Below, one piece after another: positions 16,842-24,542 of a stretch of DNA of 54,954 nt. The stretch's first letter is position 1. Each line of letters begins with the position of its first letter. The stretch is from Chlamydiota bacterium (GTDB taxonomy: Bacteria > Chlamydiota > Chlamydiia > Chlamydiales > Parachlamydiaceae), in NCBI GenBank assembly GCA_013287815.1, contig JABDDC010000001.1, positions 1 through 54,954 on the forward strand. The letters run 5' to 3'. Position numbers and translations under genes: made by a program. The notes beneath the pieces were generated by a model, which saw only the letters and a list, made by a program, of their open reading frames with translations, made no database searches and was not told the origin of the DNA.

Positions 16842-18263
16842 ATGAAAACAGTTATTCAACAATTTAATGACGGTTTAGCTGAAGTTGCTTGGAGTCTTTG
16901 GACTGAATTAGGAGTCGCAGGCACTTTTCGCAGGCATAAACACTGTTTGATTTCCCTTGAAGAACTCATCATTTTAACTGCTGTCATTGCAGATTATGAT
17001 CCTCGCCTGCGAGATGAAGCATTGGATTGGTGTTCGCGTTATCATCATTTTGTTTCGGTAAGCCGCCTTAAAACTTTGGTGAAAAAGATTGGAACTCCAA
17101 TTTTTGAACCCTTCTCCATTTTTGCTTCAACGCTAAATACATCTACTCAATCGAATTGGCCAATATTTTCAGAGGTTGTTCCTTTAAAATTTATTCCCAG
17201 CGGAAAATCGGTATTACCTTCTTTAAATGCTCCATCTCTTTTACAATTACGTCTAAGATCCTTTTTTGGAATAGGCGCTCGGGCGGATCTTTTCACATAT
17301 TTTTTAACCGAAACTAAAAATGACTTCACCGCTTCAGATGTGGTGGATATTGGATATGGCAAACGAAGCCTCGCAGAGATTCTTGACAGTCTAGTTTTAT
17401 CAGGCTTTCTTACTTCTACCATGATCAGAAATCAAAGAAAATATGAACTAGCAAAAACCGAGCAATTAAAGCGATTGATCGGAGAACCTCCTGAATTTTC
17501 TCCACCTTGGCATCATATTTTAGAAATTCTGATTTCTTTACGCTATAATCTTTATAAGTCTGAAAAAAGCAGCAATACTACTAAGGTTATTACAATACGT
17601 AATGATTTGGAACGAATGAAAAATCTTTTAAAATTGACTCATTTTTCTCCACCCATCCTAGAATCTGATCCCGATCAATATTGGGAAATCTTCTCAAAAT
17701 GGCTATTAGAGTATGTGAAAGCCATAGCTCAAGGAAATCTTGAAAGACAATTTAAATCGAATAATGATTTTGAAAAAATAATTTTTTCCCTTATTCAACT
17801 TGTTTATAAAGTGGATGATTGTTTGGATGGGTTAGAATTTGTTCTAAGCTATTCAAAAGAAAATCTAGTGAAACATTCAGAGATTTACAGAGAGAGTTAT
17901 CAACTGAGTTTGAGTTTCCTTAATGAATTGAGAGAAGAAGTACAAAAATTATTAGGTTTTCCATTTCATCAGTTGCTGGATGATAAAATTTCAGATATTA
18001 CATATCACTACTCCAGAAACCATATACAGAATTTTTTGAAATTTACTGAAAGATATACCTCTCTAAGCCAAGTAAATAATCCACGAGATGCCTTAAAGCA
18101 GTATGAGACCCTCCTGAGCGAGGTAGGTAAACTTCATAATTTTATGAATGCGTTAAGAGATCAATTAGCGAAAATCTACTATTCTAGAACAAATATACAT
18201 CTCTTAACACTCCCTTCAGAATTGTTCAAGCGACACGCCATCATGAAACTTTACTCTTCGTAG
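16842..18263 (+). CDS. Winged-helix partner protein of the nucleotidyltransferase
   Basis: About 473 residues from the ATG at 16842; a GTG at 16833 would overlap the upstream gene by 8 bp. Residues about 165-215 look like a winged helix: 'FTASDVVDIGYGKRSLAEILDSL' then 'GFLTSTMIRNQRKYEL'. The remaining 250 residues are helical and charged, probably coiled or repeat-like, without a catalytic motif I can name. Tight coupling to a nucleotidyltransferase suggests the antitoxin/regulator or sensor of a two-gene system. It is much larger than AbiEi antitoxins. Confidence 0.65.
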   Translation: MKTVIQQFNDGLAEVAWSLWTELGVAGTFRRHKHCLISLEELIILTAVIADYDPRLRDEALDWCSRYHHFVSVSRLKTLVKKIGTPIFEPFSIFASTLNTSTQSNWPIFSEVVPLKFIPSGKSVLPSLNAPSLLQLRLRSFFGIGARADLFTYFLTETKNDFTASDVVDIGYGKRSLAEILDSLVLSGFLTSTMIRNQRKYELAKTEQLKRLIGEPPEFSPPWHHILEILISLRYNLYKSEKSSNTTKVITIRNDLERMKNLLKLTHFSPPILESDPDQYWEIFSKWLLEYVKAIAQGNLERQFKSNNDFEKIIFSLIQLVYKVDDCLDGLEFVLSYSKENLVKHSEIYRESYQLSLSFLNELREEVQKLLGFPFHQLLDDKISDITYHYSRNHIQNFLKFTERYTSLSQVNNPRDALKQYETLLSEVGKLHNFMNALRDQLAKIYYSRTNIHLLTLPSELFKRHAIMKLYSS

Positions 18264-18427
18264 TCTGTCCTCATATACAATCTAAGCGAAAAAGTACGAT
18301 CTATTTTTTTATTATAAATTTTGTGATTTTCAAGAAGCTCAAAATGGGAAGAAAAAAGGCTGTCCAATTCTAGATCACTCCAAAATATCTAATTTACCTA
18401 CTTCAGTAAGATCTTCAAGACCTTGTT

Positions 18428-18988
18428 TTATTTTTCAAATTTATTATGAACTTCATTTATTTCATTAATTAAATAATTTGAATCAAAGTGGAGAATAGCA
18501 ATAACTACCAAATTATCTTCTTTTTCTGTAGCAAGCTTGTAATGAATGACTGCACTTCGATTATGCGGTGATATCAGCATCTCTTGCACATCTATCGACC
18601 AAGATCCAAGCCATTCTTTTCCAACGTCAAGCTGAGCTGCAAAAAAACTTTTTCCTTCGAAAAGCACTTTTCCATTACGCACCTTCTTGCAATTCTTAGA
18701 ACAGAGAGGTGTGATATCTTCCGACTGGTAGTCAGAATGCTTTTTTCCAATTTGGTTAAGTGTTGTAATATAATTATTGGCCACCTCTGTCAAAGCATCT
18801 TTTTCTAATAACGACATATTTTCTTCCTTGATAGTCACTCCGAGCCTGTCATTAACATTTTGGATTTCGATAACAGAAGTTTCCCTGAAATAGTTATTGA
18901 TGAGTGCACCGATATGATTGTGCTCTAGGTATATCAGAGGATTGATCAATATGAATAGAAATAGAAATGATCCAATAAAATTACGCAT
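18428..18988 (-). CDS. Small exported protein, NTF2-like
   Basis: 186 residues with an N-terminal hydrophobic segment (about 4-21) that is a signal anchor or signal peptide. The mature part has the order of an NTF2/SnoaL-like fold: a helix with 'LTEVANNYITTLNQIG', then strands with 'KSFFAAQLDVGKEWLGSW' and 'RSAVIHYKLATEKEDNLVV'. It overlaps the aldo/keto reductase gene by 8 bp and follows it in one transcript. Function unknown. Confidence 0.6.
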   Translation of the reverse strand: MRNFIGSFLFLFILINPLIYLEHNHIGALINNYFRETSVIEIQNVNDRLGVTIKEENMSLLEKDALTEVANNYITTLNQIGKKHSDYQSEDITPLCSKNCKKVRNGKVLFEGKSFFAAQLDVGKEWLGSWSIDVQEMLISPHNRSAVIHYKLATEKEDNLVVIAILHFDSNYLINEINEVHNKFEK

Positions 18989-19925
18989 AAGAAGATGCGG
19001 TATCCAATTTCACTATTTCCTCTGAGGAAAGGCATATTTGATTTACTTTAACCAACTCTGCAAGTTGCTTAACGTTTGTCACGCTGGCAATTGCAGCGCA
19101 AACACATTTACGTTGCAGTAACCAAGCTAAGGCAACAACGGCAGGGACAACTTGATGTGCTCTTGATATGATTTCAAGAGCATCAATGATTTTCATTCCA
19201 CGATCATCTAAATAACGTTCAATACTTTCTCCCCGAGGGCTTTTATTGAGGTCTTCGTTCGATCGATATTTTCCTGTTAAAAACCCTTGAGCTAAAGGAA
19301 AATAAGGGAGGACACCTAACTGCTTTTCTAAACACAAGGATTCGAGGTTCTTTTCAAACCGTTCTCTATCATACAAATTATAATAAGGTTGCAGAGATAT
19401 ATAAGAAGCTATCCCCAAGCGTTGACTTATCAAAAGAGACTGATCAAGCCTTTTTGCTTCATAATTGGACGCACCAATAAAGCGTACCTTACCTTGTTTC
19501 ACTAGTTGATCAAATGCTCTGAGGGTCTCCTCCAATGGGGTTTCAGAGTCATCTTCATGAGCCTGATACAAATCTATTGTGTCAGTTTGTAATCGCAATA
19601 AAGAAGCTTCTACTGATCGCATAATTTGATCTTTTGCTAGCCCTTTGAAACCGACCATCTCCATTCCAACTTTCGTCGCAATATAAATTTTACTTCTTTT
19701 CCCTGATTTTTTAATCCATTCTCCTATGATACTTTCTGATTCCCCTCCTTGATTACCAGGAACCCAAGAAGAATATATGTTTGCCGTATCGATTAGATTG
19801 AATCCAAAATCAACAAACGCGTCCAATATTTCAAAAGATGCTTTTTTGTCTGTTGTCCACCCAAATACATTTCCTCCTAGTGCCAGAGGTGCAACACGAA
19901 TGTTGCTGAGTCCTAAAGATCGCAT
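18981..19925 (-). CDS. Aldo/keto reductase
   Basis: About 314 residues from the ATG at 19925 (AAAGGA 7 bp upstream; an upstream TTG at 19958 has none). The AKR tetrad is visible: Asp and Tyr in 'NLIDTANIYSSW', Lys in 'IYIATKVGM', His in 'LYQAHEDD'. C-terminal 'VVPAVVALAWLLQRKCVCAA' matches the NADPH-binding end. Soluble NAD(P)H-dependent carbonyl reductase; substrate cannot be read. It is the cargo gene nearest the tRNA-Tyr end of element B. Confidence 0.85.
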   Translation of the reverse strand: MRSLGLSNIRVAPLALGGNVFGWTTDKKASFEILDAFVDFGFNLIDTANIYSSWVPGNQGGESESIIGEWIKKSGKRSKIYIATKVGMEMVGFKGLAKDQIMRSVEASLLRLQTDTIDLYQAHEDDSETPLEETLRAFDQLVKQGKVRFIGASNYEAKRLDQSLLISQRLGIASYISLQPYYNLYDRERFEKNLESLCLEKQLGVLPYFPLAQGFLTGKYRSNEDLNKSPRGESIERYLDDRGMKIIDALEIISRAHQVVPAVVALAWLLQRKCVCAAIASVTNVKQLAELVKVNQICLSSEEIVKLDTASSYA

Positions 19926-20117
19926 TATTTTCCTTTGAAATCGATTAGATTGGCTCAATGATCGAATTCTTTTAAAAGCTTATCAAAAAATCGCCCAAAC
20001 CTCACTGAAAATCTGAAATTATTACAGCTATGATGTAGTTTGAAAAACTATCCTTTACCATTTCATTAGGACTCTCAAGCAATGCACTTTTTGAGGATTT
20101 CCTTCATGTAAGAAAGG

Positions 20118-20138
20118 TTGGACAGGGGTTGGACAATA
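20118..20138. repeat. 21-bp terminal direct repeat (right copy)
   Basis: Identical to 7220-7240 and lies 60 bp inside the right att copy. With the left copy it brackets element B. The 240-bp gap 19960-20198 otherwise shows no gene. Confidence 0.6.
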
Positions 20139-20198
20139 ATGAACTCTCAGAATTTACTTTTGATAGATAAATCATCGTAAGTCATTGAAAGTAAGTGG

Positions 20199-20255
20199 AT
20201 GGGGGCGGTTGGACTCGAACCAACGGAGACCGAAGTCGAGGGATTTACAGTCCCT
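20199..20255. repeat. attachment site in tRNA-Tyr (right copy)
   Basis: 57-bp direct repeat of 7046-7102, here part of the intact tRNA-Tyr. Integration regenerated a functional 3' half, the usual outcome for tRNA-targeting integrases. Confidence 0.9.
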
Positions 20256-20281
20256 TGCAATTGCCACTATGCGACACCCCC
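20200..20281 (-). tRNA. tRNA-Tyr (GTA)
   Basis: 82-nt class II tRNA. The acceptor stem GGGGG/CCCCC, anticodon GTA in the loop ACTGTAAAT, the long variable arm and the T arm GGTTCGAGTCC are all visible on the minus strand. Target site of elements A and B. Confidence 0.95.
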
Positions 20282-20289
20282 GTAAAAGA

Positions 20290-20362
20290 TGCTGACAGTA
20301 GGAATTGAACCCACAACCGTCCGATTACAAGTCGGGTGCTCTACCAATTGAGCTATGTCAGC
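20290..20362 (-). tRNA. tRNA-Thr (TGT)
   Basis: 73-nt cloverleaf with acceptor GCTGACA/TGTCAGC, anticodon TGT in CTTGTAATC and T arm GGGTTCAATTCC. It lies 8 bp upstream of tRNA-Tyr and is probably cotranscribed. Confidence 0.95.
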
Positions 20363-20574
20363 TTACGGAATGACAGATTTATAACAAAATGGTCTTTTAG
20401 GGACAAGCTTTTTGTGAACGGGGGTAAAGAAATGCAAGAGGTTGAAAGCTGACTCCCCATGGCGGCCTTACAGACCATACAGAACTAAGAGGTATGAGAA
20501 ACGTATAAACTATAAGGTCTTTCAGCCCTTAATGCTCGATAAATCTGAGGGAAAAGAGTTCAGCCCTTAGCCTT

Positions 20575-20871
20575 TTATTCAACGAGGAACTCGGTTGGGC
20601 TGGTCGGAAGGGGCGGCTTGTCGCTGTCGGGATGGATCCCTTTGCCGAAGGAACGGTCCATGAGGGTCGAATAGTTGACTGCGGCTTTGACGTCTTGCTC
20701 TTGGGCAGACTGCATTGCTTTGCCCGGTCCAGAAAGGAGCTTGGCAGTTATTTTACGCATGCTAAGCGGCTTTGGAGCAGATGTCTGAGGGGTTTTGCTA
20801 ATGCAGCAATTTTTGAATTTTTTTCCTGAGCCACAAGGGCACGGGTCGTTTCTTCCTGGCTTATCTGTCAT
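20575..20871 (-). CDS. SEC-C motif protein
   Basis: 98 residues. The N-terminus '[17 protein letters not shown]' is the SEC-C zinc-binding motif (CxC...CC) known from the SecA tail and many small proteins. The rest is short and low in complexity (PLPTSPTEF). No SecA motor is present, so this is a stand-alone zinc-finger protein. Role unknown; SEC-C domains bind SecB, ribosomes or other partners. A promoter (20891-20919) and an AAGGG site precede it. Confidence 0.8.
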   Translation of the reverse strand: MTDKPGRNDPCPCGSGKKFKNCCISKTPQTSAPKPLSMRKITAKLLSGPGKAMQSAQEQDVKAAVNYSTLMDRSFGKGIHPDSDKPPLPTSPTEFLVE

Positions 20872-20890
20872 ATATAACCCTTTTTCTCTA

Positions 20891-20919
20891 AGTATAATGG
20901 AATCTCAATTTTTAAACAA
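20891..20919 (-). promoter_or_regulatory. Candidate promoter of the SEC-C gene
   Basis: On the minus strand, TTGTTT (20919-20914) and TATACT (20896-20891) are separated by 17 bp, about 20 bp before the start codon. Confidence 0.4.
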
Positions 20920-20962
20920 ATGGTGAAAAATGATTAGCATTTTATTATACTAGGAGATGGTC

Positions 20963-20968
20963 TATAAT
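20963..20968 (+). promoter_or_regulatory. Candidate -10 of the PP-loop/MoxR/TraB-like operon
   Basis: A perfect TATAAT lies 30 bp before the ATG at 20998. No convincing -35 is seen. It faces away from the SEC-C promoter, making a divergent pair. Confidence 0.35.
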
Positions 20969-20997
20969 GATGGCATTTTAATGAATTTGTGGTGATT

Positions 20998-21738
20998 ATG
21001 AGCATACCTTCCGTTAGGCCGCCGTGGACAACTCTTGGTAGAAAACTAGAGAGTATGTTCCGCAAAGCACTCTTTGAGTTTCGGATGCTGGACGGAGTTA
21101 GCAAGGTTGCTGTTGCCTTGAGCGGAGGCAAAGATAGCCTGACTCTCTTGTTCATGCTCAAGGCTATTTCAGGTAGAGGTTTTCCTGATCTTGAGATCCA
21201 TGCTATCAACGTAGATGGAGAATACACCTGTGGGTCAGGGGTCAGTCAAGATTATCTGAAAGCCATCTGTGCTGATCTGGATATTAACTTGATGGTATGC
21301 CATTCGACTCAGAAGCTTGATACGCTGGAATGCTATAGTTGTTCGCGTGAGAGGCGGCGCCTACTGTTTGATGCAGCTAAAAGCGTCGGGGCCGATACCA
21401 TAGCTTTTGGTCATCACAGGGATGACAGTGCGCAGACTGTGTTAATGAACCTATTGCATAAAGCTGAATTTGCCGGCAATTTACCAAAGATACGCATGCA
21501 AGATTACGGAGTGACAATTATACGGCCGTTAATTTATATCGGAGAGCAGGAGATCCGTACCTTTGCGCAGCAGAATGGCTATGCCAGGATAATGTGTGGG
21601 TGCCCTGTAGGACAGAATTCGATGCGTAAGCAAGTCGACCAATTATTAACTGAATTAGAAGTATTATTTCCAAATGCCCGCGAAAATATAGCCAAAGCGG
21701 GCTTGGAATATGGATCACAGAAAGCAGCCATACCGTAA
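20998..21738 (+). CDS. TtcA-like PP-loop ATPase
   Basis: 246 residues from the ATG at 20998. The PP-loop SGGKDSL (near 40), a 'CYSCSRERRRLLFDAA' CxxC of TtcA type, and 'AFGHHRDDSAQTVLMNLLH' are diagnostic of the TtcA/TilS adenylating family that thiolates or modifies tRNA. Near the C-terminus 'RIMCGCPVGQ' gives a CxC in place of the classical second TtcA CxxC, so the [Fe-S] site or substrate may differ. It heads a tight operon with MoxR (10 bp gap) and a TraB-like protein, not an expected context for a tRNA thiolase. Confidence 0.8.
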   Translation: MSIPSVRPPWTTLGRKLESMFRKALFEFRMLDGVSKVAVALSGGKDSLTLLFMLKAISGRGFPDLEIHAINVDGEYTCGSGVSQDYLKAICADLDINLMVCHSTQKLDTLECYSCSRERRRLLFDAAKSVGADTIAFGHHRDDSAQTVLMNLLHKAEFAGNLPKIRMQDYGVTIIRPLIYIGEQEIRTFAQQNGYARIMCGCPVGQNSMRKQVDQLLTELEVLFPNARENIAKAGLEYGSQKAAIP

Positions 21739-21748
21739 AGGGAAAAAA

Positions 21749-22603
21749 ATGAATTATACGTTGCCAGGCGAACATGAAAGTCGAATCAATATCCAGGGAA
21801 TAGAAATATCACTCGGATTTCCGGATGTGTTTAAATTTGAATGGATTGGACAGAAAGATGTACTAGAACAGCTCTTGGCTGCGTGGCTAGTGATTGACAA
21901 GAATGATATTCCACTGAATCCAAGGTTGATCGGCAAGCCCGGTGTAGGTAAGACGACGTTGGCCTATGCGGCAGCTAAGAAACTCAACAAAGACGTCTAT
22001 ATCTACCAGTGTACCATGGACACGCGCCCCGAGGACCTTCTGATTACTCCTGTGATTGATCAAGGTGGAGGAATCCGTTATGTTGCTTCAGCACTGGTGA
22101 CAGCCATGATTCGCGGCGGCGTCTGCATCCTGGATGAAGCTAACAGGATGAGCGAGAAGTCTTGGGCATCGCTGGCTCCCCTGCTTGACACGCGCCGCTA
22201 TATCGAGTCGATTGTGGCAGGACTCAAAGTATCGGCCCACCCTGACTTCCGCATCTGCGTCACAATGAATGACGATGCCTCAACTTTCGAGATTCCAGAG
22301 TATATTCACAGCAGGCTGCAGCCGCAAATTTACCTTGATTTTCCGGAAGCTGAAGAAGAGCGCAGGATCCTGCGAGAGAACCTCCCGTTTGTAGATGACT
22401 ATATCATGGAGTATGTGGTCAATTTCTTGCAGCGGGCCCATGCCGCGCATGATAACTACACTGTTCGTGACGGGATCAATATTGCACGCTATGCAGCTAA
22501 AAGGCTAAAAAGCTTGAATGTCAATATAAATAATGTCGATAGCCTACTCAGGGAAGCTATTTTGATGACCTTAGGCGATGATGCTTTAGCCCATATCTTG
22601 TAG
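21749..22603 (+). CDS. MoxR-family AAA+ ATPase
   Basis: 284 residues from the ATG at 21749. Walker A 'GKPGVGKTTLAYAAAK', Walker B 'GGVCILDEANRMSE', and 'FRICVTMNDDASTFEIPEYI' with sensor-1 Asn are as in MoxR/CbbQ/GvpN-like ATPases. These are chaperone-like machines that normally partner with vWA-domain proteins; none is visible next to it. 10 bp after the PP-loop gene and 9 bp before the TraB-like gene. Confidence 0.85.
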   Translation: MNYTLPGEHESRINIQGIEISLGFPDVFKFEWIGQKDVLEQLLAAWLVIDKNDIPLNPRLIGKPGVGKTTLAYAAAKKLNKDVYIYQCTMDTRPEDLLITPVIDQGGGIRYVASALVTAMIRGGVCILDEANRMSEKSWASLAPLLDTRRYIESIVAGLKVSAHPDFRICVTMNDDASTFEIPEYIHSRLQPQIYLDFPEAEEERRILRENLPFVDDYIMEYVVNFLQRAHAAHDNYTVRDGINIARYAAKRLKSLNVNINNVDSLLREAILMTLGDDALAHIL

Positions 22604-22612
22604 TGAGGAGCG

Positions 22613-24442
22613 ATGGCTAGCGACGAACCATTTTGGATTCAAGAAGAAAACATCTATGCTATCCCAACGATCCATTACAACATGGAAATGGCGTCGCAGG
22701 TGAAGCTTGCCTTTGACACGCTCAATCCTGATTGTGTCGCTGTAGAACTGCCTGAAACGATGTATGATAAAATGACCCATGCTGCGTCGCGTCTGCCGGA
22801 TATTAGTGTCATCCTTACATTCAATCAAGATTTGACTCCTGTATTCTTTATGTGCGAACCATGCGATGGGATCTTTGAGGCCTTGCGCAGTGCGTCCGAA
22901 CACCAGGTACAATCCTATTGTATCGATCTTGACGTGGACCACTACCCCGAATTTCGGGACATAGTACCTGATCCATATGCCATCCAGCGGATTGGTTTAA
23001 AAGCTTATTTTGAGCTTTATGAGCGGGTCAGACTGGAAAACAAGGCTAATATCAATCGCTTCGATCTGGAACGTGAGCTTTATATGGCCAAGAGGTTGAA
23101 GGAGCTTTCGCTGAGGTATGACAAGGTCCTTTTTGTGGGAGGGATGGCCCATGTCACCAACGTATTAAATCATCTAGTAATGACAAAGAGCTATCCGCCA
23201 CTCCAACATGCAGACAGAGGTGTAGTAGACATTTGCAGCTTGACTGAGGAGTCGTGCCGCAATGTGTTATGTGAATGGGGCTATCTATCGACTAAGTACG
23301 AGGAACAGCGCTCTAAAATTCTACTTGATGGTCCAACAGACCGGCAAAAAGTGATGCTGCAGCTCTATAAAGAAGCCTCCTACATATACGGCGAATCCAC
23401 GGGCAATGCCTTTCCAGGGTATAATTTGCGAAACATCATGAAATTTGTCCGCAACTATGCCCTGGTCGGGGGTCAGCTGATGCCTGACTTATTCAAAATT
23501 TTAACGGCTGCTAAAGGATGTGTCGACTCCAACTATGCTTATGAGGTGTGGGAACTGGCGACGACCTATCCCTACAGGAATAATGTTGATGGGCTTCCCG
23601 AACTGGATCTCACTATTGAAGATCTGTGGGGGCACGTTAAACAGATTCACTTCCACCTAAAAGAAAAAGGGCGAAAAGGGTCGACGCCAAGGCTGCGCAA
23701 AGACCGGTCAGATATCAAATTTAGACCACCTAGCCCCTTTTCCATCTGCTCCTATCAGCCTGAAGACATCAACATAGAAAATTTTGGGGAATACCTCAAA
23801 AAGAGAGGGGCGCAAATTTTGATGGAGGAAGCTTCCAGGACCATCCCCTTCTCATCAAGTCTAGAAGATGGAATAGATACCAGGGAAACGGTCCGCCACT
23901 GGCATGAAAAAAAGCTCTTTGTTAAAACCTCGGGAAAGCCACCAGGAGGAGTCGGTTCAGTCTGTGTCATCTTCGACGAAGATAAGGCCGAAGAAGGAAA
24001 AGCCTATCAGGAGAAATTCCCATGGTGTACCACCTGGATTGGTGAACACGAGCAGGAGTCTGATATGTCATTTTACGCCACCTTAATGAGCAAACAAGTG
24101 GTAGGGCCTGGTATCAGCCGCTGCGAATACGGCGGTTTTATGATGTCATATCCCCCCAGACGGATGGAAAACATCTGGTTTGATCCCTTTTACCAGGAAT
24201 GCCGTTCCAAGTCAGAAGTGTTGCTCATGGCAGCCATCGAGTATGCTATCAAGCCTATCATCGTCTATGTCGCCAGCACACCTCCCAGGAGTCAATTAAA
24301 AAGCTTTGCCTCTCGCTTTGGCAAAAAAATAGTCTACTTACCTATCGGGCAGCTCTCCCCTGTCACCCTCAATAAGCTCCGAACATTCCATGTCCTCGAC
24401 GGGCACGATAAGAGAGATGTTGCGGACGAGTACATTTATTAA
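22613..24442 (+). CDS. TraB/Tiki-superfamily protein with unknown C-terminal domain
   Basis: 609 residues, GAGGAG site before the ATG. The N-terminal 200 residues match the TraB/PrgY/Tiki/EreA-like fold: 'IYAIPTIHYNMEMASQV' (PxxxH-like), 'NPDCVAVELPE' with the conserved Glu, and 'KVLFVGGMAHVTNVLNHL' (GxxH). The remaining 400 residues include a mixed region with 'GGVGSVCVIFDEDKAEEG' and 'KPIIVYVASTPP', which I cannot assign. No signal peptide or membrane segments are obvious, so it is probably cytosolic. It resembles DUF5682-type partners of MoxR in conflict-like operons; that link is inference. Confidence 0.7.
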   Translation: MASDEPFWIQEENIYAIPTIHYNMEMASQVKLAFDTLNPDCVAVELPETMYDKMTHAASRLPDISVILTFNQDLTPVFFMCEPCDGIFEALRSASEHQVQSYCIDLDVDHYPEFRDIVPDPYAIQRIGLKAYFELYERVRLENKANINRFDLERELYMAKRLKELSLRYDKVLFVGGMAHVTNVLNHLVMTKSYPPLQHADRGVVDICSLTEESCRNVLCEWGYLSTKYEEQRSKILLDGPTDRQKVMLQLYKEASYIYGESTGNAFPGYNLRNIMKFVRNYALVGGQLMPDLFKILTAAKGCVDSNYAYEVWELATTYPYRNNVDGLPELDLTIEDLWGHVKQIHFHLKEKGRKGSTPRLRKDRSDIKFRPPSPFSICSYQPEDINIENFGEYLKKRGAQILMEEASRTIPFSSSLEDGIDTRETVRHWHEKKLFVKTSGKPPGGVGSVCVIFDEDKAEEGKAYQEKFPWCTTWIGEHEQESDMSFYATLMSKQVVGPGISRCEYGGFMMSYPPRRMENIWFDPFYQECRSKSEVLLMAAIEYAIKPIIVYVASTPPRSQLKSFASRFGKKIVYLPIGQLSPVTLNKLRTFHVLDGHDKRDVADEYIY

Positions 24443-24490
24443 ACTTTTAAATAATTTTAAATAGTTTACTATTAATTTATTATTTCGTGC

Positions 24491-24496
24491 TATAAT
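24491..24496 (+). promoter_or_regulatory. Candidate -10 for the proline-rich gene pair
   Basis: TATAAT about 47 bp before the start, in a strongly AT-rich leader with no clear -35. The same layout precedes the gene at 42714. Confidence 0.4.
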
Positions 24497-24542
24497 GAAT
24501 ATTAGAAATAGTATGGAAGTAAATTAAATCGTAGGGGGATTT

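Larger units (their letters stand above)
7046..20255. mobile_element. Element B: phage-satellite-like island in tRNA-Tyr
   Basis: About 13.2 kb between two exact 57-bp tRNA-Tyr repeats. It encodes an integrase at the left end, an unknown protein, an AlpA-like regulator, a primase-helicase fusion, terminase small and large subunits, then cargo. No capsid, portal, tail, lysis or conjugation genes are visible, which argues against an intact prophage or ICE. A 21-bp direct repeat just inside each end (7220-7240, 20118-20138) supports these limits. The helper phage is unknown. Confidence 0.85.

Noticed and set aside
7046-20255. Element B as a complete prophage
   Set aside because: No portal, capsid, tail or lysis genes can be seen after the large terminase; the rest is metabolic, secreted or toxin-antitoxin-like cargo.
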